Shown here piece after piece: positions 23,117 to 31,226 of a stretch of DNA of 33,743 nucleotides (positions are counted from its first letter, which is position 1; every line of letters begins with the position of its first letter). Origin of the DNA: Paracoccus nototheniae (lineage in GTDB: Bacteria; Pseudomonadota; Alphaproteobacteria; Rhodobacterales; Rhodobacteraceae). The notes below the pieces were generated by a model. That model did not search any database. It saw only the letters and a program-made list of their open reading frames with translations, and was not told the DNA's origin. The translations under genes and the position numbers were made by a program. The stretch lies in assembly GCF_004335005.1 (NCBI RefSeq), contig NZ_RQRT01000050.1:1-33743 (forward strand), written 5' to 3'.

Positions 23117-23830
23117 ATGAGCGATTCATCCCCCCCCGTCTTCGATCCCAACCCGCCCCGGCGGAACTTTTATGGCCGCCGTCATGGCAAGACCCTGCGC
23201 CAGAGCCAGAAGGGCTATCTGTCCGAGGATCTGGGCGATCTTCGTCCGCGCGGGATCACCGTGGATGACAATCCGGATCGCCGGCCCATCGACCCTCGCG
23301 CGATCTTTGGCGATGATCGGCCCCTGTGGCTGGAGGTCGGCTTTGGCGGGGGCGAGCATATGGTGCATATGGCCGCCACCTATCCTGACATCGGGATCAT
23401 CGGATGCGAGCCCTATATCAACGGGGTCGCCATGCTGCTGGGCAAGATCCGGGCAGCGGGGGTCGGCAATGTCAGCGTGCATCCGGGCGATGCGCGCGAT
23501 CTGATGGATGTGCTGCCCGACGCCTGCATCGACCGCGCCTTTCTGATGTATCCCGATCCCTGGCCCAAGGCGCGGCATCATCGCCGCCGCTTTGTCACGC
23601 CCGAGCATCTGCAGCCCCTGGCGCGGGTGATGGCGCCGGGCGGGATCTTTCGCGTGGCCAGCGACATTCCCGATTATATCCGCCAGACCCGCGAAGAGGT
23701 GCCGGTGGCGGGGTTCGGGATGATCTCGGACACGGACCAGCCATGGGACGACTGGATCAGCACGCGCTATGAACAAAAGGCGCTGCGCGACGGGCGGCCG
23801 CCCCATTATGTGACCTTTCGCAGGCTTTAG
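23117..23830 (+). CDS. trmB: tRNA (guanine-N7-)-methyltransferase
   Basis: SAM-dependent enzyme that makes m7G46 in tRNA, 237 residues. The SAM-binding motif EVGFGGGEH is at 73-81, followed by an acidic GCEPYINGV block at ~96-104, and the family's signature DPWPKARHHRRR at 147-158. The N-terminal ~30 residues are basic and likely contact tRNA (NFYGRRHGKTLRQSQ). ATG 23117 was chosen; an in-frame GTG at 23075 would add 14 unconserved residues and reach towards the repeat. No strong ribosome site is seen for either. It converges with glmS across a bidirectional terminator. Confidence 0.93.
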   Translation: MSDSSPPVFDPNPPRRNFYGRRHGKTLRQSQKGYLSEDLGDLRPRGITVDDNPDRRPIDPRAIFGDDRPLWLEVGFGGGEHMVHMAATYPDIGIIGCEPYINGVAMLLGKIRAAGVGNVSVHPGDARDLMDVLPDACIDRAFLMYPDPWPKARHHRRRFVTPEHLQPLARVMAPGGIFRVASDIPDYIRQTREEVPVAGFGMISDTDQPWDDWISTRYEQKALRDGRPPHYVTFRRL

Positions 23831-23839
23831 GGCGCAGAC

Positions 23840-23868
23840 AAAAAGCCCGCCGGACCGGCGGGCTTTTT
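23840..23868. terminator. Bidirectional intrinsic terminator between trmB and glmS
   Basis: A-run, GC stem, T-run: AAAAA, GCCCGCC (23845-23851), loop GGACC, GGCGGGC (23857-23863), TTTTT. It is symmetric, so it ends transcription from both sides. It starts 9 nt after the trmB stop and ends right at the glmS stop. Confidence 0.92.
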
Positions 23869-25686
23869 CTATTCGACCGTCACCGATTTGGCGAGGTTGC
23901 GGGGCTGGTCCACATCGGTGCCTTTGGCAACAGCCGTGTGATAGGCCAGATATTGCATCGGCACCGCGTAAAGGATCGGCTGGAACACGCCCCCGCCCGA
24001 GGGCAAAGCGAGGCTCGCCGTCACGCCTTCGCCCGCCGCGGCGATCCCGCTGGCATCTGAAATCAGCAGCACGCGCCCGTGCCGGGCCATGACCTCTTGC
24101 ATGTTCGAGATGGTCTTGTCGAACAGCGCGTCATGCGGGGCCAGCACCACCACCGGCACATCGCCGTCGATCAGCGCGATGGGGCCGTGCTTCAGCTCGC
24201 CCGAGGCATAGCCTTCGGCATGGATATAGCTGAGCTCCTTGAGCTTCAGCGCGCCTTCCAGTGCGACCGGATAGAGCGCGCCGCGCCCCAGATAAAGGAC
24301 ATCGCGGGCCTGCGCCAACCACTCGGCCTGCGTGCGGCATTCGTCGGTCAGGGCCAGCACCTGCGCCAGCAGGGCGGGGATGCTGCGCAGGTCGCGCAGA
24401 TGGGCGGCAAGTCCCGCATCGTCGATCCGGCCCCGGGCATGGGCTGCCTTCAGCGCCAGCACGCCCAGCACCGCCAGCTGGCAGGTGAAGGCCTTGGACG
24501 AGGCCACGCTGACCTCCATCCCCGCCAGTGTCGGCAGGGCCAGATCGGCGTCGCGGGCGATGGCCGAGGTGCCCACGTTGACCAACCCCACCGTCTGCGC
24601 CACCTTGCCGCGCGCGTAATGCAGGGCCGCCAGCGTATCGGCGGTCTCGCCCGACTGGCTGACGGCGACAAACAGGCTGGCGGGCGACAAGGGCGGCTCG
24701 CGATAGCGGAATTCGGACGCGACGTCGATGTCGCAGGGCAGGCCCGCCACCTGTTCGAACCAGTATTTCGCGACATGGCCCGCCAGATGCGCGGTGCCGC
24801 AACCGACCAGCGTGATGCGGTCGATGACCGCGAAATCCAGACCGTCGGGCAGAACGATCCGATCCTCCTTGACGTAATGGGACAGCACGTTGCCGATGAC
24901 CATCGGCTGTTCGGCGATCTCCTTGGCCATGAAATGGCGGTGCCCGGCGCGGTCGATGACCGAGGCGCCGACATCGATCCGGGCGGTGGCGCGGTGGGCC
25001 TGATGACCCTCGGCGTCCCAGACCTGAAGGCCCGCGCGGGTCAGGACGGCATGATCGCCATCCTCCAGATAGGTGATGCGGTCGGTAAAGGGCGCCAGCG
25101 CCACCGCGTCCGAGCCAAGGAACATCTCGCCGTTGCCATGACCGATGGCCAGCGGGCTGCCCTTGCGCGCGGCGATCAGCAGATCGCCCTCGCCCTGAAA
25201 CAGGAAGGCCAGCGCAAAGGCGCCCTGCAGCCGGGCCAGCGTGGCGCGGGCGGCCTCCAGCGGGGACAGGCCTTGGTCCAGATGATGCGCGGTCCACAGC
25301 GCCACGGTTTCGGTATCGGTCTGCGATTCCGGCTGAATGCCCAGTTCGGCCAGTTCGGCCCGCAATTCGCGGAAATTCTCGATGATGCCGTTATGGACGA
25401 CGGCGACGCGGCCCGACTGATGGGGATGGGCGTTCACCTCGGTCGCGGGGCCGTGGGTGGCCCACCGGGTATGGCCGATGCCAGCATGACCCTGCAGCGG
25501 TTCATGCACCAGACGGTCGCTGAGATTGACCAGCTTGCCGACCGCCCGCCGGCGATCCAGCTGCCCCGAGGCATCGACGGTCGCCACGCCGGCGCTGTCA
25601 TAGCCGCGATATTCCAGCCGCCGCAGCGCGTCGACCAGTTGGGGCGAAACCTCGTGATGGCCCAGAATGCCGATAATGCCGCACAT
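23869..25686 (-). CDS. glmS: Glutamine--fructose-6-phosphate aminotransferase (isomerizing)
   Basis: Makes glucosamine-6-phosphate from fructose-6-phosphate and glutamine, the first step to UDP-GlcNAc for peptidoglycan and lipid A; 605 residues. The N-terminal glutaminase starts MCGIIGILG with Cys2 as nucleophile after Met removal, then RLEYRGYDSAGVA, HTRWATHG and HNGIIENF. Two SIS domains follow (GCGTAHLAGHVAKYWFEQ, VSQSGETADTLAAL, LGRGALYPVALEGALKLKE), and the end LAKSVTVE is the family's C-tail. The start overlaps the glmU stop by one base, so the two are co-translated. I see no glmS ribozyme, which is a Gram-positive feature. Confidence 0.97.
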   Translation of the reverse strand: MCGIIGILGHHEVSPQLVDALRRLEYRGYDSAGVATVDASGQLDRRRAVGKLVNLSDRLVHEPLQGHAGIGHTRWATHGPATEVNAHPHQSGRVAVVHNGIIENFRELRAELAELGIQPESQTDTETVALWTAHHLDQGLSPLEAARATLARLQGAFALAFLFQGEGDLLIAARKGSPLAIGHGNGEMFLGSDAVALAPFTDRITYLEDGDHAVLTRAGLQVWDAEGHQAHRATARIDVGASVIDRAGHRHFMAKEIAEQPMVIGNVLSHYVKEDRIVLPDGLDFAVIDRITLVGCGTAHLAGHVAKYWFEQVAGLPCDIDVASEFRYREPPLSPASLFVAVSQSGETADTLAALHYARGKVAQTVGLVNVGTSAIARDADLALPTLAGMEVSVASSKAFTCQLAVLGVLALKAAHARGRIDDAGLAAHLRDLRSIPALLAQVLALTDECRTQAEWLAQARDVLYLGRGALYPVALEGALKLKELSYIHAEGYASGELKHGPIALIDGDVPVVVLAPHDALFDKTISNMQEVMARHGRVLLISDASGIAAAGEGVTASLALPSGGGVFQPILYAVPMQYLAYHTAVAKGTDVDQPRNLAKSVTVE

Positions 25687-27029
25687 CAGCGTGTCTCCTT
25701 TGCGGCGCGCAGGGCCGCCATCAGGCGGACCGCAAGGCCCGGTTTCGTCACCTGTCGCGACCGGCCGAGCGCCAGCGCGCCGTCGGGGACATCTTCGGTG
25801 ATGGTGCTGCCCGATCCGGTCATCGCGTCAGAGCCGATGGTGACCGGGGCGACCAGCATCGTGTCGCTGCCGATGAAGGCGCGGGCGCCGATCACCGTGC
25901 GGTGTTTGCCGACTCCATCGTAATTGCAGGTGATCGTGCCCGCACCGATATTGGTATGTTCGCCCACATGGGCGTCGCCCAGATAGGTCAGGTGGCCGAC
26001 CTTGACGCCTTCGTCCAGCACGGCGTTCTTGATTTCCACGAAATTGCCGACATGCACATCGCCGCCCAGTTCCGCGCCGGGGCGCAGGCGGGCAAAGGGT
26101 CCGACCGTGGCGCCCGCGCTGACATGGCACCCCTCGAGATGGCAGAAGGGCAGGATCTCGGCCCCCGATTCGATGGTGACGCCGGGGCCGAAGACGACAT
26201 TCGGGCCGATGATCGCATCGCGACCGATCACCGTATCCAGCGCAAAGAAGGTGCTGGCCGGGTCGGTCAGAGTGACGCCATCGGCCATCGCAAGGGCGCG
26301 GGCCCGGGTCTGGAACGCGGCTTCGGCATCGGCCAGTTCGGCGCGGGTGTTGATGCCCAGGGTTTCGTCCTCGTCGCAGATCACCACATCGGCGCGGTGT
26401 CCGTCTTCGCGGGCCAGGGCGGGCAGGTCGGTCAGATAATATTCGCCTGCCGCATTGTCATTCGTCAGCCGCACCAGCAGGCGTCGCAACAGGCCCGCAT
26501 CCAGCGCCATGACGCCCGAATTGCACAGCGCGATGTCGCGGGTGGCGGCATCGGCATCCTTGTATTCGACGATCCGTTCCAGCCCCTGTTGCGTGACGAT
26601 CAGACGGCCATAGCGGCCCGGATCGGCTGCCTCGAAGCCCAGCACCACAAGATCCGAGGGGTGGCTGGACAGCGCCGCCAGCGTCTCGGGGCTGATGAAG
26701 GGGGTGTCGCCGTAAAGGACGATGACCCGACCCTCGAACCCTTCCAGCGCGGGCAGGGCCTGACGGACGGCATGGCCGGTGCCCAGCTGTTCGGCCTGCA
26801 ACACGGTGGCGGCATCGGGGTCCAGCCGGGCGACGGCCTTGGCCACCGCCGCCGCGCCATGACCGGTCACCACCACGATCTGTTCGGGATCGAGACTGTG
26901 GGCCGCCATCAGCGCATGGCCGACCAGCGGCACGCCGCCAAGCCGGTGCAGCACCTTGGGCAGGTCCGACTGCATCCGGCTGCCCTGACCCGCCGCCAGA
27001 ATCACCACCGCCACTGCGCTTTCCGACAT
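25686..27029 (-). CDS. glmU: Bifunctional UDP-GlcNAc pyrophosphorylase / GlcN-1-P acetyltransferase
   Basis: Last two steps to UDP-GlcNAc. 447 residues from the ATG at 27029. The N-terminal uridyltransferase domain has LAAGQGSRM at residues 11-19 and PKVLH at 24-28, then GTGHAVRQA and LYGDTPF. The C-terminal left-handed beta-helix begins near residue 245 with hexapeptide repeats (for example TVIGRDAIIGPNVVFGPGVT) and contains GNFVEIKNAVLDEG and NIGAGTITCNYDG, the acetyltransferase site. An ATG at 27041 would add four residues (MGGG); 27029 was chosen because GGTGG lies just upstream of it. It is co-transcribed with glmS and diverges from gph. Confidence 0.96.
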   Translation of the reverse strand: MSESAVAVVILAAGQGSRMQSDLPKVLHRLGGVPLVGHALMAAHSLDPEQIVVVTGHGAAAVAKAVARLDPDAATVLQAEQLGTGHAVRQALPALEGFEGRVIVLYGDTPFISPETLAALSSHPSDLVVLGFEAADPGRYGRLIVTQQGLERIVEYKDADAATRDIALCNSGVMALDAGLLRRLLVRLTNDNAAGEYYLTDLPALAREDGHRADVVICDEDETLGINTRAELADAEAAFQTRARALAMADGVTLTDPASTFFALDTVIGRDAIIGPNVVFGPGVTIESGAEILPFCHLEGCHVSAGATVGPFARLRPGAELGGDVHVGNFVEIKNAVLDEGVKVGHLTYLGDAHVGEHTNIGAGTITCNYDGVGKHRTVIGARAFIGSDTMLVAPVTIGSDAMTGSGSTITEDVPDGALALGRSRQVTKPGLAVRLMAALRAAKETR

Positions 27030-27146
27030 GCCACCACCCATGAACTGTTTGCTTTTCTTAACTGGCGTTCTAATCGGGGCAGGACGCGCTGGCTAGGGCC
27101 GGCACGCTCACCTTTGTTTACCGAACATTACCAAAAGGGATGGCGC
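27030..27146. promoter_or_regulatory. Divergent intergenic region between glmU and gph
   Basis: About 117 nt separate the two divergent starts, so both promoters should lie here. It is less GC-rich near each end (TTTGCTTTTCTTAA at 27048-27061 and TTTGTTTACCGAACATTACC at 27113-27132). I cannot name a convincing -35/-10 pair. AAAGGGA at 27134-27140 is the gph ribosome site. Confidence 0.45.
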
Positions 27147-27821
27147 ATGGCAGGCACGGTGGTTTTCGATCTGGACGGAACGCTGGCCGATACCTCGGGG
27201 GATCTGGTGGCGGCGGCCAATGCCTGCTTTCGGGCGCGGGGTCTGGGCGATCTGCTGGACCCGGTCGCGGATGCGCTGACCGCGTTTCACGGCGGTCGCG
27301 CCATGCTGCGGGCCGGATACGGCCGGATGGGCCCCGATCATCTGCTGCCGCCCGGTGCCGAGGATGAGGATTTCGACCGCCTGCTGGGCCATTACGGCGC
27401 CGCCATCGCGGTGCATACGCGGCTGTATCCTGGCGTGCTGGAGGCGCTGGACCAACTGGCGGCGGATGGGCATGTGCTGTCCATCTGTACCAACAAGCCC
27501 GAGGCGCTGGCCCATCAATTGCTGGGTGAACTGGGTATTGCCGATCGGTTTGCCTCGATGATCGGCGCCGATACGCTGCCGGTGAAAAAACCCGATCCTC
27601 GCCATTACCGTGCCGCCGTCGACGGTGCGGGGGGCGATGTCGCGCGGTCCTTTCTGGTCGGCGATACCGAGACCGACCGCAAGACCGCAGCCGCAGCCGG
27701 GGTCAGGGTCGCGCTGGTGGCCTTTGGCCCGGAAGGCGAGGGTCTGAGCCGGCTGGCCCCCGAGGCGATGCTGGGGCATTTCGACGAATTGCCCGAACTG
27801 GCGCGGTCCTGGCTGGGGTAG
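27147..27821 (+). CDS. gph: HAD hydrolase, probable phosphoglycolate phosphatase
   Basis: HAD-superfamily phosphatase of 224 residues. Motif I is VVFDLDGTLADT (nucleophile D8, acid D10), motif II ICTNKP, motif III lysine in VKKPDPRHY, motif IV VGDTETDRKTAAAAGV. The cap insert after motif I (residues ~18-85) is the helical type of Gph/PGP. It probably removes phosphate from 2-phosphoglycolate, but HAD proteins of this shape act on several small phosphates, so the exact substrate is inferred. ATG 27147 has AAAGGGA 6 nt upstream. The stop is followed at once by a repeat element. Confidence 0.88.
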   Translation: MAGTVVFDLDGTLADTSGDLVAAANACFRARGLGDLLDPVADALTAFHGGRAMLRAGYGRMGPDHLLPPGAEDEDFDRLLGHYGAAIAVHTRLYPGVLEALDQLAADGHVLSICTNKPEALAHQLLGELGIADRFASMIGADTLPVKKPDPRHYRAAVDGAGGDVARSFLVGDTETDRKTAAAAGVRVALVAFGPEGEGLSRLAPEAMLGHFDELPELARSWLG

Positions 27822-27887
27822 GATGGGGGGCCAGCCCCCCATCGCCTGACGGCGATTCCCCCCGGGATATTTTTATGAAGAAGACGC
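27822..27887 (+). repeat. Dispersed hairpin-GGATATTT element, copy 3 (short class)
   Basis: It fills the whole gap between the convergent gph and bfr genes. Hairpin 1 is GATGGGGGG / CCCCCCATC (27822-27830, 27835-27843). Hairpin 2 is ATCGCC / GGCGAT (27841-27846, 27851-27856), sharing bases with the first arm. A C-run, GGGATATTT, TT and ATGAAGAAGACGCC follow. It has the short TT spacer, like copy 1. Its position suggests transcription termination for gph. Confidence 0.82.
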
Positions 27888-28373
27888 CTATTCGGCCTCG
27901 TCGGCGGGTTGCGCGTTCAGATGGCCGTAATTCTGGGCGCCGATGGTGTCATAGAGGCTGAGCTGGGTTTCGAGAAAGTCGATATGGCCTTCCTCGTCCT
28001 GAATCAGTTCCTCGAACAGGATCTTGCTGGGATAGTCGCGGACCTGATCGCAATGATCGCGCGCCTCGATATACAGGCTGCGGGCCTCGTGTTCGGCGGC
28101 CAGATCGCTTTCCAGCGTTTCCTTGAGGTTCTGGCCGATCCGCAGCGGGTCCAGTTTCTGCAGGTTCGGGTGACCTTCCAGAAAGATGATGCGCTGGATC
28201 AGCTTGTCGGCGTGGTTCATCTCTTCGATGGATTCCTCGCGCGATTTCTTGGCGATCTTGCCGAAACCCCAATCCTCCTGCAGGCGGTAATGCAGCCAGT
28301 ACTGGCTGACCGCGGTCAGTTCAGAGCGCAGTGCGGCGTTCAGGTATTCGATGACTTTGGCGTCGCCCTTCAT
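27888..28373 (-). CDS. bfr: Bacterioferritin
   Basis: Heme-containing 24-mer iron-storage protein, 161 residues. From ATG 28373 every key residue falls at its classical number: heme ligand M52, and ferroxidase ligands E18, E51, H54, E94, E127 and H130. An upstream in-frame ATG at 28382 would add three residues and shift this numbering; its ribosome site would touch the start, whereas AAGGA is 8 nt from 28373. The first 53 nt lie inside the end of bfd in another frame, so the two are probably translationally coupled. Confidence 0.97.
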   Translation of the reverse strand: MKGDAKVIEYLNAALRSELTAVSQYWLHYRLQEDWGFGKIAKKSREESIEEMNHADKLIQRIIFLEGHPNLQKLDPLRIGQNLKETLESDLAAEHEARSLYIEARDHCDQVRDYPSKILFEELIQDEEGHIDFLETQLSLYDTIGAQNYGHLNAQPADEAE

Positions 28374-28614
28374 GGGAGGCATCCTTCTTGCTGTCTGTTC
28401 TGGTCCGCAAAATCGGCGGAGCGACGCCCAGCTTATCGCAGGCGCGCATGGTGTCCAGAAAGAGCGGCATGCAGCCGCCGCAATCGGCGCGTTTTCCCAA
28501 GGCGTGATAGATCTTGCCGGGCGTGATGATCGTTTGCGGGTCCGACATGCGCATCCAGTCGATGGCGGCGTGGATGTCGCGATCCGAAATCTGGGTGCAA
28601 TGGCAAACGATCAT
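28321..28614 (-). CDS. bfd: Bacterioferritin-associated ferredoxin
   Basis: Small [2Fe-2S] protein of 97 residues that reduces the ferric core of bacterioferritin to release iron. The four cluster cysteines are C4, C6 (IVCHCTQI) and C45, C48 (ADCGGCMP), in the BFD-domain arrangement. The domain is complete by about residue 60. The remaining tail is basic ([16 protein letters not shown]) and its last ~17 codons overlap the start of bfr, so that part may not be functionally constrained as protein. AGGGAG is 6 nt before the ATG. It is upstream of bfr on the same strand and its natural partner. Confidence 0.93.
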   Translation of the reverse strand: MIVCHCTQISDRDIHAAIDWMRMSDPQTIITPGKIYHALGKRADCGGCMPLFLDTMRACDKLGVAPPILRTRTDSKKDASHEGRRQSHRIPERRTAL

Positions 28615-28746
28615 GGCGGGCTCCCTGTCGCGGCGAAACTGACCGATTCTGTCGGGCTTGTAAAGTCCGATGGTTTCGCTTGGTCATCACAGGGACTTGA
28701 CGGAGAGGCTTGACGGGCGGGCCCCGGCGCCGCAGAAGCCCCGGCC

Positions 28747-29793
28747 ATGAAGCTGTCCGATTTCGATTTCGACCTGCCCCCCGGCCTGATCGCCACGCGG
28801 CCTGCGCGTCCGCGCAGTGCGGCGCGTCTGTTGCTGGCCGAAGGGGGCACGATCGCCGACCGGAACGTGGGCGATCTGCCCGACATCCTGCGGCCCGGCG
28901 ATCTGCTGGTGCTGAACGACACCAAGGTCATCCCCGCCCGTCTGACCGGCACCCGCACCCGCCAGTCCGCGCAGGGCGAGGTCACCGCGCGGATCGAGGT
29001 CACCCTGCTGGAGCCCGCGGCCGAGGGCTGGCAGGCGCTGGCCAAGCCCCTGCGCAAGCTGCGCGTGGGCGAGGTGATCCGGTTCGGCGATGCCCTGTGC
29101 GCCACGGTGGCCGATCTGGGCGATGGCGGGCTGAGGCTGGTCTTTGACGCCACGGGCGAGGCCTTCGATGCGGCGCTGAACACGGTCGGGGCGATGCCCT
29201 TGCCGCCTTACATCGCCGCATTGCGGGCGCCGGACGATCAGGACCGGCAGGATTACCAGACGATCTGGGCGGCGCGCCAGGGGGCGGTGGCCGCCCCGAC
29301 GGCCAGCCTGCATTTCGACGCGCCGCTGCTGGCGGCGCTGGCCGCGCGCGGGGTCGAATTCGTGCATGTCACCCTGCATGTCGGGGCGGGCACCTTTCTG
29401 CCGGTCAAGGTCGAGGATGTGACCACCCACCGCATGCATGCCGAATGGGGCGAGGTGGACGAGGCCGCCGCCGCCGCCATCAACCGTGCCAAATCCGAAG
29501 GCCGCCGGGTGATCCCGGTGGGCACCACCGCGCTGCGGCTGATCGAATCGGCGGCTCCAGAGCCGGGGCGGATCGCGCCGTTCCGGGGCACGACCGACAT
29601 CTTCATCTATCCCGGCCATCACTTCCGGGTGACGGATGGGCTGATGACCAATTTCCATCTGCCCAAATCGACGCTGCTGATGCTGGTCTCGGCCCTGATG
29701 GGGGCGGAAAAGATCAGGGAAATCTATGGACATGCGGTGTCTGAGCGTTATCGTTTCTTCAGTTACGGCGATGCGTCGCTGCTGATCCCCTGA
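28747..29793 (+). CDS. queA: S-adenosylmethionine:tRNA ribosyltransferase-isomerase
   Basis: Makes epoxyqueuosine in tRNA by transferring the ribosyl part of SAM to preQ1-modified tRNA; 348 residues, the usual length. Family blocks are [17 protein letters not shown] at the N-terminus, [14 protein letters not shown], the run [35 protein letters not shown], then [20 protein letters not shown] and [14 protein letters not shown]. It diverges from bfd with 132 nt between the starts. Two TTGACG boxes at 28697 and 28710 lie upstream but lack a clear partner. The stop is 87 nt before the transporter gene. The rest of the queuosine pathway is not in the window. Confidence 0.95.
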   Translation: MKLSDFDFDLPPGLIATRPARPRSAARLLLAEGGTIADRNVGDLPDILRPGDLLVLNDTKVIPARLTGTRTRQSAQGEVTARIEVTLLEPAAEGWQALAKPLRKLRVGEVIRFGDALCATVADLGDGGLRLVFDATGEAFDAALNTVGAMPLPPYIAALRAPDDQDRQDYQTIWAARQGAVAAPTASLHFDAPLLAALAARGVEFVHVTLHVGAGTFLPVKVEDVTTHRMHAEWGEVDEAAAAAINRAKSEGRRVIPVGTTALRLIESAAPEPGRIAPFRGTTDIFIYPGHHFRVTDGLMTNFHLPKSTLLMLVSALMGAEKIREIYGHAVSERYRFFSYGDASLLIP

Positions 29794-29880
29794 GGTCGTA
29801 TTCCGGCTGGCATCGGGGCTGCGGCGCGACTAGGGCAGGGGGCCTGACCCTTCCCGACCTCTGACAGAACGAGACCCGCG

Positions 29881-31146
29881 ATGATTTCGGTGTTGCGCAC
29901 CACCTGGCCTTTGCTTTTGGGCATTCTGCTGCTGATGGTCGGCAACGGCATGCAGGGCACGCTTCTGGGTATCCGGGGCGGGATCGAGGGCATCCCGACC
30001 CTGCAGATGTCGATCGTCATGTCGGGATATTACGGCGGCTTTCTGCTGGGCAGCCTGACCGTGCCGGACCTGATCAAGAATGTCGGCCATGTGCGGGTCT
30101 TTGCGGCGCTTGGGTCGCTGGTCTCGGCCGCGCTGATCCTGTTCGCGGTCGAGCCGCACTGGCTTGGCTGGACGGCATTGCGGTTTCTGATCGGGTTCTG
30201 TTTCTGCGGTGTCTATGTCACGGCGGAAAGCTGGCTGAACGCCGGATCGACGAACGAGAACCGGGGCCAGTCGCTGTCGGCCTATATGATCGTGCAGCTG
30301 CTGGGGATCGTGGTCGCGCAGGCCTTGCTGAACGTGGGCGATCCGGGGGGCTATCTGCTGTTCATCATTCCCTCGGTGCTGGTGTCGCTGGCCTTCACGC
30401 CGATCCTGCTGTCGGCCCAGCCCGCCCCGCAATTCGAGACGATCAAGCGGATGTCGTTCCGCGATCTGTACCGCGCCAGCCCGCTTGGCTGCGTGGGGAT
30501 CTTCCTGATGGGGGGCGTGTTTTCGGCGCTGGCGGGCATGTCCTCGGTCTGGGGGGCGCAGATCGGGCTGTCGGTGGCGCAGATCAGCCTGTTCGTGGCC
30601 GCGATCTATGCGGGGGGGCTGGTGCTGCAATATCCGATCGGCTGGATTTCCGACCGCTATGACCGCAGAAAGCTGGTCCTGATACTGTCGGCCATTGGCG
30701 GGCTGGCCGCCCTGATCGTGATCGCTGCGCAACCGGGCACGGTCGGGCTGATCATCACCGGCGCGATCATGGGGGGCGTGGCGAACCCGATCTATGCGCT
30801 GCTATTGGCCTATACCAACGATTATCTGGAACAGTCGGACATGGCCTCGGCCTCGGCGGGGCTGCTGTTCATCTATGGGATCGGCAGCATGGGCGGGCCA
30901 ATCATCACCGGCTGGCTGATGGGGGTGATCGGACCGGACGGGTACTGGGTCTATATGGGCGTGCTGCTGGCGTTGCTGACGGCCTATGCGGGATGGCGTG
31001 CGACGCAGCGCCGGGCGCTGACGCCCGATCAGCAGGGCAGCTTTGCGATCATCACCCCGAATGCGACGCCCTTTGCCGTCGAGGCGGTGCTGGACGAGGC
31101 GCAATCGGACAACCCGCCCAGCCAGCAGGCCGCAGCGCCGGGATGA
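29881..31146 (+). CDS. MFS transporter, YcaD-like
   Basis: Membrane transporter of 421 residues with 12 predicted helices in the 6+6 arrangement of the major facilitator superfamily. The first helix is at ~residue 8-25; the A-like segment YYGGFLLGSLTVPDLIKNVGH follows helix 2; NRGQSLSAYM sits between helices 4 and 5; and the second-half motif YPIGWISDRYDRRKLV marks the helix 8-9 loop. The layout resembles the E. coli YcaD family, whose substrate is unknown. The last ~50 residues are a soluble Gln/Ala/Pro-rich tail. The start at 29881 has only a weak ribosome site. Whether it is co-transcribed with queA (87-nt gap) is open. Confidence 0.85.
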   Translation: MISVLRTTWPLLLGILLLMVGNGMQGTLLGIRGGIEGIPTLQMSIVMSGYYGGFLLGSLTVPDLIKNVGHVRVFAALGSLVSAALILFAVEPHWLGWTALRFLIGFCFCGVYVTAESWLNAGSTNENRGQSLSAYMIVQLLGIVVAQALLNVGDPGGYLLFIIPSVLVSLAFTPILLSAQPAPQFETIKRMSFRDLYRASPLGCVGIFLMGGVFSALAGMSSVWGAQIGLSVAQISLFVAAIYAGGLVLQYPIGWISDRYDRRKLVLILSAIGGLAALIVIAAQPGTVGLIITGAIMGGVANPIYALLLAYTNDYLEQSDMASASAGLLFIYGIGSMGGPIITGWLMGVIGPDGYWVYMGVLLALLTAYAGWRATQRRALTPDQQGSFAIITPNATPFAVEAVLDEAQSDNPPSQQAAAPG

Positions 31147-31226
31147 GCCGCGGCCTGCGCGCCCGGCTTGCCGGTCTGGCGCGAATGGTTTAACGCTGAA
31201 CTATATGCATTTCAGCGGGGGACCCG

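Noticed and set aside
23869..25686. Possible glmS ribozyme or riboswitch control
   Set aside because: glmS follows glmU with a one-base overlap, leaving no leader for such an RNA.
24079..26439. Long + strand frames opposite glmS and glmU
   Set aside because: glmS and glmU are unmistakable on the - strand; the + frames have no domains. Only the last part of one of them, from 27147, is real (gph).
31143..31193. A 16-codon frame (MSRGLRARLAGLARMV) starting in an ATGA overlap with the MFS gene stop
   Set aside because: It is very short, Arg-rich as expected for GC-rich noncoding frames, and has no recognisable features. Kept only as a remote leaderless or leader-peptide possibility before lpdA.
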